The notes under the pieces are model-generated. The model ran no database searches. It had not been told where the DNA came from and saw only the letters and a list, made by a program, of their open reading frames with translations. The position numbers and the translations under genes are program-made. Source: Acidobacteriota bacterium (GTDB lineage Bacteria; Acidobacteriota; Terriglobia; Acidiferrales; UBA7541). Taken from it: a stretch of DNA of 64,000 nt. How positions within the stretch are numbered: position 1 is the stretch's first letter; every line of letters begins with the position of its first letter. Location of the stretch: assembly GCA_003223215.1 (NCBI GenBank), contig QHYH01000104.1, positions 1-64,000 of the forward strand, given 5' to 3'. Of the stretch, positions 29,683-38,516 are shown in pieces.

Positions 29683-29720
29683 TGCTGTTCGCGGGTTCAT
29701 TCGCGAGCAGCATTTTCGCT
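29683..29720 (+). terminator. rho-independent terminator candidate
   Basis: TGCTGTTCGCG (29683-29693) pairs with CGCGAGCAGCA (29702-29712) with one G-T type mismatch, and is followed at once by TTTTCGCTTT. It would end, or attenuate, the copper-oxidase transcript before the small secreted genes. Confidence 0.55.
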
Positions 29721-29741
29721 TTCTCAAGGGCAGGGCAAGGT

Positions 29742-29761
29742 CAGACAGCCGCGGCTGTCTG
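29742..29761. repeat. 20-bp perfect palindrome
   Basis: CAGACAGCCGCGGCTGTCTG reads the same on both strands, with no loop. It lies about 250 bases before the next gene and could be an operator for a dimeric regulator. The surrounding 458-base gap holds no other clear gene; a 57-codon frame at 29788-29961 (Pro/Ala-rich middle, hydrophobic tail) is too weak to call. Confidence 0.45.
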
Positions 29762-30008
29762 CAGGGCTGGAGAAACAGGTGCAGTAAATGACCAGGAGAT
29801 TGCCAGACAAAATGGCGTTCCTTCTGTTACCCAGGCCACTGACTGCGGCTCCCGTCACCACTGAACCCGTTCCCGCAACTCCTGCATTGCGCCCGCCAGC
29901 AGAGAAAGCAACCTGTGCGACCTACCGATGGATCTTTTTCTACACCCTTTCATGCGCATGAGTCATTTCTTGATGAACCACTTCAGAGCGATACAAGGAA
30001 TACCAACG

Positions 30009-30536
30009 ATGTTTAACCTCAAAGTAACACGAGAGACAAAGATACTGATGCTTGCAGGGATTCTCGCCAGCGGCATTGCGGTCGCCCCGGCACGAGCCCA
30101 ATCAGATTCGGTCGCGAAGCCTGCGGCTCCGGCCGGGAAGTCTCAGACGGCGGTGGTTCGAACCCGCTCTCGGCCCCATCTCGTATCGAATTCGGCGCGC
30201 CAGTATTACACCGTGATCTGGGGCGTTGACTCGCTCGCTGTAAAGTCGGTGGAGTCGGGCGAGATTATTCGATTTACCTACCGCGTGCTCGACCCCGAGA
30301 AGGCCAAAACCCTCAATGATAAGAAGAAGGAGCCTTCCTTGATCGATGCGGGAGCGGGCGTCTCCCTAGTAGTGCCCTCCCTGGAGAAGGTCGGTAAATT
30401 ACGTCAAAGCAGCACGCCTCAGGCGGGCAAAGTGTATTGGATGGCCTTCTCGAACAAGGGCAGATATGTGAAGCCGGGAGATCGTGTCAATGTTGTAATC
30501 GGAAACTTTCGAGTCGAAGGTCTGGTCGTTCAATAG
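30009..30536 (+). CDS. small exported protein of unknown function
   Basis: 175 residues with a signal peptide ending near PARAQ, then a basic Pro/Ala-rich stretch and a compact domain (QYYTVIWGVDSLAVKSVESG, FTYRVLDPEKA, YWMAFSNKGRYVKPGDRVNV, FRVEGLVVQ) that looks beta-rich. AAGGAA stands before the ATG at 30009; an upstream in-frame ATG at 29928 would place the signal peptide too far in. I do not recognise a named family. It is 34 bases before the LolA-like gene, probably in the same transcript, so it may act in the envelope with that protein. Confidence 0.65.
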   Translation: MFNLKVTRETKILMLAGILASGIAVAPARAQSDSVAKPAAPAGKSQTAVVRTRSRPHLVSNSARQYYTVIWGVDSLAVKSVESGEIIRFTYRVLDPEKAKTLNDKKKEPSLIDAGAGVSLVVPSLEKVGKLRQSSTPQAGKVYWMAFSNKGRYVKPGDRVNVVIGNFRVEGLVVQ

Positions 30537-30570
30537 GATTTTCCAATTCCCCAATTAGGAGAGATCGATA

Positions 30571-31398
30571 ATGTTTCGAAGAGTGTTGGTGATCGGTAGC
30601 TTCCTGGCCCTGGCTGTTTCTCCCGCCGTGGGGGCGGATGTGTCATCCTCGCCCGCCAAGCTTACGGCGGAGCAGGTCATAGAGAAAAACGTTGCGGCAC
30701 GGGGCGGCCTGCAGGCGTGGCGGGCCGTCGAGACGCTATCCATGAGCGGCAAGATGGATGTAGGTGGGAACGAGACCCCTGCCCTTCGGGTGCAAGGGGT
30801 AAGGACCGGCGGTGTGCAGCTGCCCAAGCGCCCCGCAGAGCAGATGCAGTTGCCCTTTCGCCTGGAACTGAAGCGCGCACGCAAGTCACGCCTCGAACTC
30901 GACTTTCGTGGTCAGACTGCGGTCCAGGTGTACGACGGCACCAACGGCTGGAAACTACGTCCGTTCCTCAATCGGCACGAAGTAGAGCGCTTCACGGCGG
31001 ATGAGATGAAAGCAGCCGAGATGCAGGCCGATCTGGACGGTCCACTGGTGGACTACGCGGTGGAAGGGACCAACGTCGAACTAGAAGGCACCGAAAAGGT
31101 CGAGGGCAATGACACATATCGACTGAAGCTGACCTTCAAGAACGGACAGGCGCAACGCGTGTGGGTAGACGCCAAGACATTCCTGGAGACCAAGATCGAA
31201 GGCACGCCCCGCCGCCTGGACGGCAAGTACCACCCGGTGGAGGTATACTATCGTGACTACAGGGCAGTGAGTGGCTTGATGATGGCCCATGTCATGGAAA
31301 CGAAAGTGCCGGGTGTCAAGCAGACAGAAAAGATCGAGATTGAAAAGGTTGTCGTCAACCCGCGAATGGAGGACTCTCGCTTTGCCAAGCTCCAATAA
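30571..31398 (+). CDS. exported LolA-like / outer-membrane lipoprotein-sorting-type protein
   Basis: 275 residues with a Sec signal (about 1-22). The mature part reads like the half-barrel family of LolA-related proteins: LTAEQVIEKNVAARGGLQAW, VETLSMSGKMDVGG, RKSRLELDFRGQTAVQVYDG, NGQAQRVWVDAKTFLETKIE, VYYRDYRAVSGLMMAHVMET. Such proteins bind lipid or hydrophobic ligands in the periplasm. AGGAGA precedes the ATG. The end overlaps the next gene by 17 bases, which suggests coupled translation. A role in maturing or placing the secreted oxidase proteins upstream is possible but unproven. Confidence 0.75.
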   Translation: MFRRVLVIGSFLALAVSPAVGADVSSSPAKLTAEQVIEKNVAARGGLQAWRAVETLSMSGKMDVGGNETPALRVQGVRTGGVQLPKRPAEQMQLPFRLELKRARKSRLELDFRGQTAVQVYDGTNGWKLRPFLNRHEVERFTADEMKAAEMQADLDGPLVDYAVEGTNVELEGTEKVEGNDTYRLKLTFKNGQAQRVWVDAKTFLETKIEGTPRRLDGKYHPVEVYYRDYRAVSGLMMAHVMETKVPGVKQTEKIEIEKVVVNPRMEDSRFAKLQ

Positions 31399-31825
31399 GA
31401 CATTTGCCGCAAAGCTGAGGAACTGCTGGGGCAGAGCATTATTGAGTCTGGCTCTGCTATTGCCGATCCTTTTGTCGGGCGCGCCCGTTGTCGCTCAGCG
31501 CGGTCATAGGCCTCCGAGTATTGATGATCGGGTCAAAGTGTTAGCCAAGAAGCTGGACCTGAACGAGACGCAGCAGGCTGCCGTGAAAAAGATATTGGAG
31601 CAACGGCAGCAGGAAACCCTGCGGCTTCGGCTCGATTCGTCAATTACCGGAAGCGTCCGTATCGAGCGGTTTCGTGCCCTTCAAGACGATACGGTGGAGC
31701 GAATCCGCGCCGTACTCAACGAGGAACAAAGGAAGAAATACGATCCCCTAGCACCGCGAAGAATACAGCCGGCACCTGAGCAGCGGAGTGTAGAGGATTG
31801 GATCAAAGCCACTACGCCGCATTAA
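31382..31825 (+). CDS. exported Spy/LTXXQ-like periplasmic protein
   Basis: A 147-residue protein from a TTG start at 31382, supported by GGAGG about 9 bases upstream inside the preceding gene; the only upstream ATG (31289) would put 30 unrelated residues before the signal peptide. The signal (LLSLALLLPILLSGAPVVAQ) is followed by a helical region with the pattern LDLNETQQAAVKKILEQRQQ and ERFRALQDDTVERIRAVLNE, typical of LTXXQ/Spy-like or metal-stress proteins such as CpxP and CnrX. This fits a chaperone or metal-sensing role next to a copper protein cluster (inference). Confidence 0.7.
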   Translation: MPSSNKTFAAKLRNCWGRALLSLALLLPILLSGAPVVAQRGHRPPSIDDRVKVLAKKLDLNETQQAAVKKILEQRQQETLRLRLDSSITGSVRIERFRALQDDTVERIRAVLNEEQRKKYDPLAPRRIQPAPEQRSVEDWIKATTPH

Positions 31826-32174
31826 GCGAACGTTAAGCTCAGGATTCACGACGAATATTACTCCATCGGTCATCCGCATTTGTCAGATCCGCTGTCCACA
31901 AACTGGCAGCGCCTTTGCTTTTGAGATTCGTGGAGTTTGGCAGTTGGCCCGAAGGTGAAACACTGACTCCGGCTAGCCTCAATAATTCCCGATCACCCAG
32001 GCGTTGCTATCGGTTGTCCAGCCCGCCACTGCCACCGCCATCAAGCTTTTCGAGGATGCGGTAGTGAGAGATTGTCATCCCAATCAGAGATGAGGAATCT
32101 GGCATTTCGCGCACACCTTAGATTGCGCCAGAAAGCAAGTCAACGAAGAGGGCAGAACTGTAGCAATTCTCTTG
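31826..32174 (+). other. gene-free stretch downstream of the Spy-like gene
   Basis: About 350 bases with no convincing gene, RNA or mobile-element remnant on either strand. Confidence 0.4.
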
Positions 32175-32255
32175 CGATGAGTCCTCGTAACGGGCTTATC
32201 GAAGACTGGCTTTTCGGGACGTTCCACGTCTTAATGAAGGACTCATCGATTTTTT
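32175..32255 (+). terminator. structured element with U-tract: terminator, attenuator or small RNA
   Basis: CGATGAGTCCT (32175-32185) pairs perfectly with AGGACTCATCG (32238-32248), enclosing a 52-base loop that can fold further (AAGAC with GTCTT; GACGT-TCC-ACGTC), and ATTTTTT follows at once. It is either a long terminator, a leader controlling the phosphoesterase gene 70 bases downstream, or the 3' part of a small RNA. Confidence 0.55.
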
Positions 32256-32323
32256 AACGCAAAGTGATTACCGCGTAACACGGGGTCCCTAAGCTCCGAC
32301 CGCGTTCTGCTATGGAGGATCCT

Positions 32324-33349
32324 GTGAAGCACCTGCTGAAGATTTCTGCCCTTGGTGTAACGCTGCTGTTGTGGCTCGTGGTGATGCCTGTCTCTACGAA
32401 CGCCCAAATGAGCAAGGTAAAGACCGTCTGGGTCATATTGATGGAGAATCACAATTGGACCGGCAACAACGCGGGTGCTGCGTTTGGTGCTCCGGATATC
32501 AAAGGTAACCCACTAGCCCCGTACACCAACCGGACACTGCTGCAAACATCGGCGCACGCCGAGCAGTATTTCAATCCTCCTGGCAACCATCCCAGCCAGC
32601 CGAATTATTTGTGGCTGGAAGCAGGGACCAACTTCGGCGTCCTCGGGGATACGCAGCCTGGCCAACCGCAAATATTCACAGACCAGCATTTGGTGAAGCT
32701 TCTTGAGGATGCAGGTATTTCCTGGAGGGCTTACGCCGAGCCCGACTTTGGTAGCCCCGTATTCGACAATTGTCCGCTTGATTTTACTTTCCTCGATGTT
32801 GAACATCTCGCGTTTGTATACTTCAACGATATCAACGATGGGTTGAATCCACAGTCGGCGGAATGTATAGCCCACGTCAGGCCCTATTATCAACTGGCGA
32901 CTGATCTGGCCGACCACACCGTGGCGCAGTACAACTTCATTACGCCAAACCTGTGCCATGACGGGCACGAAGGTGTGTCTCCTTGTGATGCGAACGAACC
33001 TGCAGATAATACGTTGCGATCAGATACTTGGCTTAAGCAAAACGTGCCTCTGATTCTTGAGTCAGACGAATACAAGGAAGGTGGTGCCTTGTTCATCATC
33101 TGGGATGAGGCCGAAGACAGCGGGAAATTCAGCGATGGACCGATTGGCATGTTCTTGTTGTCGCCCTTTGCCAAGGGCGGGGGTAAGAGGGGTTTCAGCA
33201 ATAGCATTCACTACGACCATAGCTCCACGCTGAAAACGTTACAGGAAATCTTCCACGTTGAGCCGCTGCTGGGCGCTGCCGCCGACCCTGAAACGAAGGA
33301 TCTGAGCGATTTGTTTAAGGGAGACTGCGGCGACCAAGACTGCCGGTAA
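32324..33349 (+). CDS. secreted phosphoesterase (phospholipase C / acid phosphatase family)
   Basis: Exported hydrolase of about 341 residues in the alkaline-phosphatase-like phosphoesterase family: VWVILMENHNWTGNN near the start, NHPSQPNYLWLEAG, YNFITPNLCHDGHEG, and the metal-site region FIIWDEAEDSGKFSDGPIGM with SIHYDHSSTLKTLQEIF. The GTG at 32324 has GGAGG at ideal spacing; an in-frame ATG four codons earlier (32312) overlaps that site and is less likely. Signal peptide ends near NAQ. Acts on phosphate esters outside the cytoplasm; substrate not readable. Confidence 0.82.
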   Translation: MKHLLKISALGVTLLLWLVVMPVSTNAQMSKVKTVWVILMENHNWTGNNAGAAFGAPDIKGNPLAPYTNRTLLQTSAHAEQYFNPPGNHPSQPNYLWLEAGTNFGVLGDTQPGQPQIFTDQHLVKLLEDAGISWRAYAEPDFGSPVFDNCPLDFTFLDVEHLAFVYFNDINDGLNPQSAECIAHVRPYYQLATDLADHTVAQYNFITPNLCHDGHEGVSPCDANEPADNTLRSDTWLKQNVPLILESDEYKEGGALFIIWDEAEDSGKFSDGPIGMFLLSPFAKGGGKRGFSNSIHYDHSSTLKTLQEIFHVEPLLGAAADPETKDLSDLFKGDCGDQDCR

Positions 33350-33368
33350 TGACCACCACGAGAACTTG

Positions 33369-33644
33369 CTAAGCGGACACAGAGTCGGTCCGCGTGTGGC
33401 TGGGCGAATTTGTTGTTTTGCTTCGGTGTAACAATGCGACATTGCGTTGTACCTTGACACCGTACCAATTCGCCAGGGACAGGTTGCCGAAGGCCCGATG
33501 CGCCGCTGCTCGCGCCTCCTCGTAACTGTGCCCCTCCTCTTGGGAGACGCTCGTCGCCAGCTTCAAATGCGCCTCAATTTCGGCGCTGAAGTTCTCGAAT
33601 TTGCGCTTCCGTGCAAACACCGTCACCCACTTCACCGTGGGCAT
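33369..33644 (-). pseudogene. N-terminal prefix-domain fragment of an ADOP permease
   Basis: Residues such as ARKRKFENFSAEIEAHLKLA and SYEEARAAAHRAFGNLSLA match the cytoplasmic prefix domain found at the start of acidobacterial MacB/FtsX-like permeases. After RAFGNLSLA the similarity ends and the frame runs into unrelated sequence. The transporter part is absent. It lies 51 bases beyond the end of the permease gene at 33696 on the same strand, so it may be the relic of a tandem permease gene. Confidence 0.65.
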
Positions 33645-33695
33645 AATTGCTTGACCTGAAGATGACTCATGCACAGGAGTGGTGCGCTTGTTGCG

Positions 33696-36359
33696 TCAAG
33701 TGTCGTCGTGCATGATCGTGAGGGGGTTGGTCATTAATGCGCGGCGCGTGGGCAAGACGCTCGCTATGGTGACCACCCCCGCCAACGCAAGCGGCGCTGC
33801 CACCCACACCCACAAGGCCGGCGAACCGCTGCCCGGCGTGATTCCGCTCATCCATCGGGATAACGCAGGGGACATGAGCATCCCCGCCAGCGTGCCTGCG
33901 CAAGCGAGCCGTACTCCTTCTCCCAGCACTTGACCGATTATGCGCCAGCGCGACGCTCCGAGGGCAATGCGAATGGCTAACTCGCGGCGGCGCTGCCGCG
34001 CAGCATCGCTCAAGGCGCTAAACAGGCCGAGAACGCTGAGCAGGAGCGCCACCGTTGCGGAGGCGCCAAGAAGTAGGGTCGCAACCCGCAAAGGCGCGAG
34101 CGAAGTTTGATTGAGGTACGTTTCGAACGTCCTCACGAGGACCGGGCTCGGGCCGCGTCCTGGCACCTCCTCAAGCCTGCGGCGCAGATCGGGCAACGTA
34201 GCGCCGTTTACCTCCCGGAGCTGGACAATCATGCTCATGGATGTGAGAACGTCCTGCGCCATCGGAAGATACAGCGTGGGCTGCACACGCCGCTGGAAAG
34301 CTCCAAGCGGCCCCGAATGCACTACCCCGATGATGTCTGTGCGGCGGCCTTGCTCATCGATAACCGCAGCTCCAACCGCGTTTCCACCGAGGTAGAGGTC
34401 AACGGCCTCCTGATTGACGATGCCAATCCGGCATCCCGTGGACGTGGTATGGCCGGTAAAACCCCGGCCTGCGACAAGCTTGCTTCCCACGGCATCGAAA
34501 TAGCCTGGCGACACGACATTAGTTTCGAAATCGGCGCTGGCCAGCTCCGAGGCAATGGGCGCCCGCAATCGCACGTCAGTGATGCGCCGTGGCGGAGTCT
34601 CCTGGTGACTGGTGTAGTCGAAGTAGACCGTGGGCCGGTTCTTCTTGGCCACCTCCTCCGACTCTCGCATGGCAACTACGCCGATTATTTCGATCGGCTG
34701 GGGGTTCTCGGGGTCTCGCAGGGTTCGGCCGGTCGAGTATCGGCCGAACAGTTCTTCGGCCGCCTCTTCATTCACGATCGCGGCTCGGCACGTTCGCTCT
34801 GCGGCCCCGAACATGTGCCCGGCCTTAGGCGGGAGATCGAAGAGATGGAGCGAGTCAGACGTGATCCAATCGGTGTCCAGCGTGACTTCGCGAAGCGGCC
34901 ACTGCGCTGGCTCGATGCGGAACGACTGCCGCATAGGTTGACCTCCCGGCAGCGTTCCGGCCCACGCGACCCCGGATACGCCACGTACTAACTTCGCTGC
35001 TTCCTCGGCCCGCTGGAAATACTCGATGGCGACAACGGGATTCGCTTGCGCAGTGACAAAAACAGTACGCCCAAGCCTCTGGCCCGCGCTTGTAACCAGC
35101 GCCGTGCGAATACCATCAACCAGGAAAGCCGTAGAGATCACGAGGACGCAGCAGCTCGTCATTTGTGCCGCCACGAGTCCCCGTCGCAGGCGCCGAATCG
35201 CCGGAGAAACCCCTGTGCTGTCTCGCTGAATCACGCTCATCGGGCGGTCAAGCGAAATCACCATGGCCGGTAACATACCGCACAGGATCATGATTCCGAC
35301 AAAAATGAAGGACGCCTCCGCGATGCCGAACAGGTCCGGTGCGAATATCAGACGCTCCGCATCCTGCTCATAGAGGAGCGCGGGAACAAGATACGACGTC
35401 CACACCGCCAGCAGCATGCCCAATGCTCCGCCAGCAACCGAGATGATGGTGCTGTCGGAGAGTAGCTCGCGGGCCAGTTGGCCACGGCTCGCCCCAAACG
35501 CGACGCGAATGGCGGTCTCATGGAAACGCGCGGAGGCACGTCCAAGCAGGAACAAACCTACATTGACGCATGCAATAAGGAACAGCGCGCCGGCAGCGAA
35601 GTCCAGCAGCGTGCCGATGCGTGAGAGGCGCGCCGCTCTTTCGGGCGTCAAGCCAGTGTAGGGTTGCACGCGCAGCTCGCTGACGCGGTTCCCTGGCTCA
35701 ACGACTACCTTCGCCTGACTCGGCGAAATGTCACGGCCGAGCCGCGCCACAACCCAGAGATTCCGGCTGCTATCGTCGAGCCGCTGTAATGTTTCCTCGG
35801 GCAAAGGCATCCAGACGTCAACCGGGCGATCGCGATATATCCCCTCCAGCCAGTCCGGCGCGATGCCGCTGATGCGAGCGGTGACGCTATTGATTCGAAT
35901 CTCCTCACCAATAACGTCGACCGACGCGCCGAACTCGCGCTGCCACATGCGATGGCTGATAACGACACCGTCGTCGAGCGGCAGGCCGAAGACTCCCGCC
36001 AGGTTCGGCGTCACGGCGGCTACCGACACGAATGCCGTCTGGCCGTCCATCGTGATGGTGCCCGGCGATACGCGCGCGGCACCAAGCCATTGGAATACAT
36101 CGTGCCGACTTCTGGCGTACAGATATTGTTGCTTGGAGAGCGGGCCTGCTTCGCGCTGCGCATCTCGCCCAAATACGGAGACGAGTCGGTCGCGAGATCC
36201 CAGCGGAAACAAAGGTTTTGTTAAGCCGTCAACGAATCCACGAACGGAGACAATGCTGGCGATGCCCAGCGCAATCGTGAATAACAGGGCGAGGGCCAAC
36301 CCCGGCCGTCGTGTGAAACTTCTCGCCGAATATCGGAAATTACGAAGCATGCTGGACAA
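33696..36359 (-). CDS. ABC transporter permease, ADOP (MacB/FtsX-like) family, no prefix domain
   Basis: 887-residue inner-membrane protein with a duplicated MacB-type layout: an N-terminal helix (RPGLALALLFTIALGIASIV), a periplasmic MacB-PCD domain (GVSWAGTLPGGQ-like repeat in the second half; FGREWRQ-type HRMWQREFGASVDV in the first), FtsX triple-helix blocks (ASARFHETAIRVAFGASRGQ, RQRRRELAIRIALGASRWRI), and the C-terminal DPL-like tail LPTRRALMTNPLTIMHDD. Unlike the two relatives at 45603 and 50226 it starts directly with the permease and has no prefix domain or adjacent PadR gene. No ATPase partner is nearby, as usual for these orphan permeases. Cargo unknown. Confidence 0.8.
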   Translation of the reverse strand: MSSMLRNFRYSARSFTRRPGLALALLFTIALGIASIVSVRGFVDGLTKPLFPLGSRDRLVSVFGRDAQREAGPLSKQQYLYARSRHDVFQWLGAARVSPGTITMDGQTAFVSVAAVTPNLAGVFGLPLDDGVVISHRMWQREFGASVDVIGEEIRINSVTARISGIAPDWLEGIYRDRPVDVWMPLPEETLQRLDDSSRNLWVVARLGRDISPSQAKVVVEPGNRVSELRVQPYTGLTPERAARLSRIGTLLDFAAGALFLIACVNVGLFLLGRASARFHETAIRVAFGASRGQLARELLSDSTIISVAGGALGMLLAVWTSYLVPALLYEQDAERLIFAPDLFGIAEASFIFVGIMILCGMLPAMVISLDRPMSVIQRDSTGVSPAIRRLRRGLVAAQMTSCCVLVISTAFLVDGIRTALVTSAGQRLGRTVFVTAQANPVVAIEYFQRAEEAAKLVRGVSGVAWAGTLPGGQPMRQSFRIEPAQWPLREVTLDTDWITSDSLHLFDLPPKAGHMFGAAERTCRAAIVNEEAAEELFGRYSTGRTLRDPENPQPIEIIGVVAMRESEEVAKKNRPTVYFDYTSHQETPPRRITDVRLRAPIASELASADFETNVVSPGYFDAVGSKLVAGRGFTGHTTSTGCRIGIVNQEAVDLYLGGNAVGAAVIDEQGRRTDIIGVVHSGPLGAFQRRVQPTLYLPMAQDVLTSMSMIVQLREVNGATLPDLRRRLEEVPGRGPSPVLVRTFETYLNQTSLAPLRVATLLLGASATVALLLSVLGLFSALSDAARQRRRELAIRIALGASRWRIIGQVLGEGVRLACAGTLAGMLMSPALSRWMSGITPGSGSPALWVWVAAPLALAGVVTIASVLPTRRALMTNPLTIMHDDT

Positions 36360-37148
36360 CGCTCATTCCCACCTGCAGCCGGAAGGCCGCTCGTAAGGTC
36401 TTATAAGGTCTTATTTTGTTGAGCTTGGCTCGGAAATTCCCAAGAGCAAGCGTTCGATTGCGCACTAGGTACGTCCGGATACGGACGTCTGAACATAGAG
36501 CCATAGCAGGCTGCTCTCGTGTGCTGGCATCTTCCCGGAGCGTCTTCAGCTCCTTTGGGCTGAGCATTCGATTCGCCATCGGTGCGTCGTTCCTCGCCCT
36601 CTCGTGATTGCAAATCACGTATCGAGTATCGCGGCGGAAGGACGCGGGGCGTTATGGTGGTTGATCGTATGGACAGAGCCTCGCGTCAACAAAAGTGAGC
36701 GGAAAACCAGCTCACTTTGGGCGTTCAGGGAACTTGAAACCGACGTACTCGGAGATGACGCATCGAAGAATGGTAGCAACACGGGGAATTCTGAGGAACC
36801 GTGGGCGAAATAACAATTCGCCACCCACGGGTTTTGGCATGGGATACTACCTCGCAGACCTAGATGAGTAGCTCAATCTGGCGAGCCCTCCTCAGGGAGC
36901 GTTCGTCAGGAACTGACATGCTTTCATGTTCGAGCGCGATACCGTGGGGAGATTGGAACGACCACGCCTGACTCGATCTGGAAGTGGAAACCAAATACGC
37001 GGTCACGTGCGCTGATTTTTGTGAGTCGCCGTGAGAATGGAAGCTTTTGAGCATCTGTCATTCAATGGGTCGCTGTAATTTCTAGAAACGGGGTTAACAG
37101 GTTCGGAAAGAACACTTGGTAGAAGCAAAACGATGGTGTCTACGGCAC
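36360..37148. other. gene-poor region with two hairpins
   Basis: No gene I can support in 790 bases. Hairpins: AAAGTGAGC/GCTCACTTT at 36692-36718 (9-bp stem, 9-base loop), and CCGTGGGCGAA with TTCGCCACCCACGG at 36799-36830 followed by GTTTTGG, which resembles a terminator on the plus strand although no plus-strand gene precedes it. Confidence 0.35.
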
Positions 37149-37570
37149 ATGTGGCACGATCTTAAACACAGCATACGTCAAATTAAGGCAAACAGGCTGT
37201 TCAGTTTCTCGGCCATCTTGTTGCTTAGTGTTGGAATCGGCTCCAACGTCTTGATATTCACTTTTCTGAACGCATTTTTGTTGAGACCTCTCCCTGTTCG
37301 AAGACCGGAAACTCTTTTGCTGGTCGAGAAGGTCCGAGAACACCAAATACGGTCTGATACCAGATTCGGTTTTCATCAATTTGAACTTATCGAAGGGCGG
37401 AGAGATTTGTTTCTCGCCGCTGTCGTTGAACAGGAGTGGGATAAGGCTAGCCTTGTTACCTTAAACGATGGGGGCTCGATCCAATTAGTCACGACTCAAA
37501 TCGTGTCGCCGAACTACTTCTCCGAGCTTGGCATTTCGGCGGCGATTGGGCGAATGCTCACGACGAATTA
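37149..37570 (+). pseudogene. N-terminal fragment of an ADOP permease
   Basis: About 140 residues of an acidobacterial MacB/FtsX-like permease: MWHDLKHSIRQIKANRLFSF, LLLSVGIGSNVLIFTFLNAF, LLRPLPVRRPETLLLV, QIVSPNYFSELGISAAIGRM. Similarity ends near 37570, where a full gene would continue for another 700 codons; an AraC-type regulator remnant begins about 30 bases later. The junction therefore marks a deletion or insertion breakpoint. Confidence 0.75.
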
Positions 37571-37599
37571 CTTTCGGAAGTTCCCAGGAACAGGAAAAC

Positions 37600-38413
37600 A
37601 TGTCGCACATCGCCGCGCGTCCGCGCTCCCTGGCTCTGGTACCCTTCATTGCATCTTTTCATTATCACAAGGGCGAGTTTGCGTCCGCTGTGGAGCGGAT
37701 ACTACCCAATGGTCAGGCACATCTGATGGTTAATTTGGATGAGGATGAGTTTCGAACGTACAACGGCCCGGACTTTGGAACCGTTCATCGCACCTGCGGT
37801 GTAGTTTTAGCGGGCCCACACGGACGAGCCACCGCCATTGACACCAAGGAACAGCGTTGACTGATCGCGGTGGAATTCAGGTTGGGCGGAGCTGCGGCAT
37901 TTTTTGCATATGCCCCTTGGCGAGGCTTGTGACCAGGTCGTTGAACTCGACGATGTTTGGGGACCAGAGGGGGGCCTGCTTCGCGAGCGCCTGTGTGAGG
38001 CCGCCACGCCGGCAGCCAAGTTCCGCGTGCTCGAAGCTGTCCTCATTGAACACATCGCCCGCTCGGCGGACCCGGCAGTTGCATACGCTCATTCCGTCCT
38101 GGAGAGCGGCGCGTCGGTTGCCGAGGCAAGTTCGCGCGTGGGCCTGCTTCCTAAGACTTTCGTGCGACGCTTTCGCGAGCAGGTCGGCCTTGCCCCGAAG
38201 CAGCTTTCCCGCGTACGACGCTTGCAACGCATACTGGCCTCCATACACCGTCCGGCTGATGTTGACTGGTGCCAGGTTGCAGCGCAACACGGCTACACGG
38301 ATCAAGCCCACTTGATTCACGATTTTCGCGACCTTACTGGCGTGACTCCCACTGCTTATCGTCCGTCTTCTCCACAACGGCGCAACCATGTCCCCTTGTC
38401 GCCCGTAGCCTGA
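37600..38413 (+). pseudogene. AraC-family regulator broken by a stop codon and a frameshift
   Basis: The N-terminal ligand domain reads from the ATG at 37600 (VPFIASFHYHKGEFASAVER, LPNGQAHLMVNL) to a TGA at 37858-37860. The same frame continues as recognisable family sequence (LIAVEFRLGGAAAFF) and then shifts near 37897 into the frame that encodes MPLGEACDQVVELDDVWG and the AraC helix-turn-helix (GLLPKTFVRRFREQVGLAPK, AAQHGYTDQAHLIHDFRDLT) to 38413. Two independent lesions make a sequencing error unlikely. The intact protein would be about 270 residues with a DUF6597-like N-terminus. Confidence 0.82.
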
Positions 38414-38516
38414 CGCTTTTTTACAATACAAATTCACCTCGGCTGCCGCATCGTGAATGGTCGGAAGCTGAATTCAGAAGTGCTTCCGCAATCAATCACC
38501 GGAGGTAATCGCGAAC

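Noticed and set aside
32170-32215. Hammerhead-ribozyme-like CGATGAGTCC
   Set aside because: The core needs CUGAUGA and a GAAA partner; neither is present in the right place.
34107-34991. 294-codon plus-strand frame inside the ADOP gene
   Set aside because: Antisense shadow, no protein signature.
36340-36618. 92-codon minus-strand frame upstream of the ADOP permease
   Set aside because: Position would suit a PadR gene but the sequence has no PadR or other signature; overlaps the permease start.
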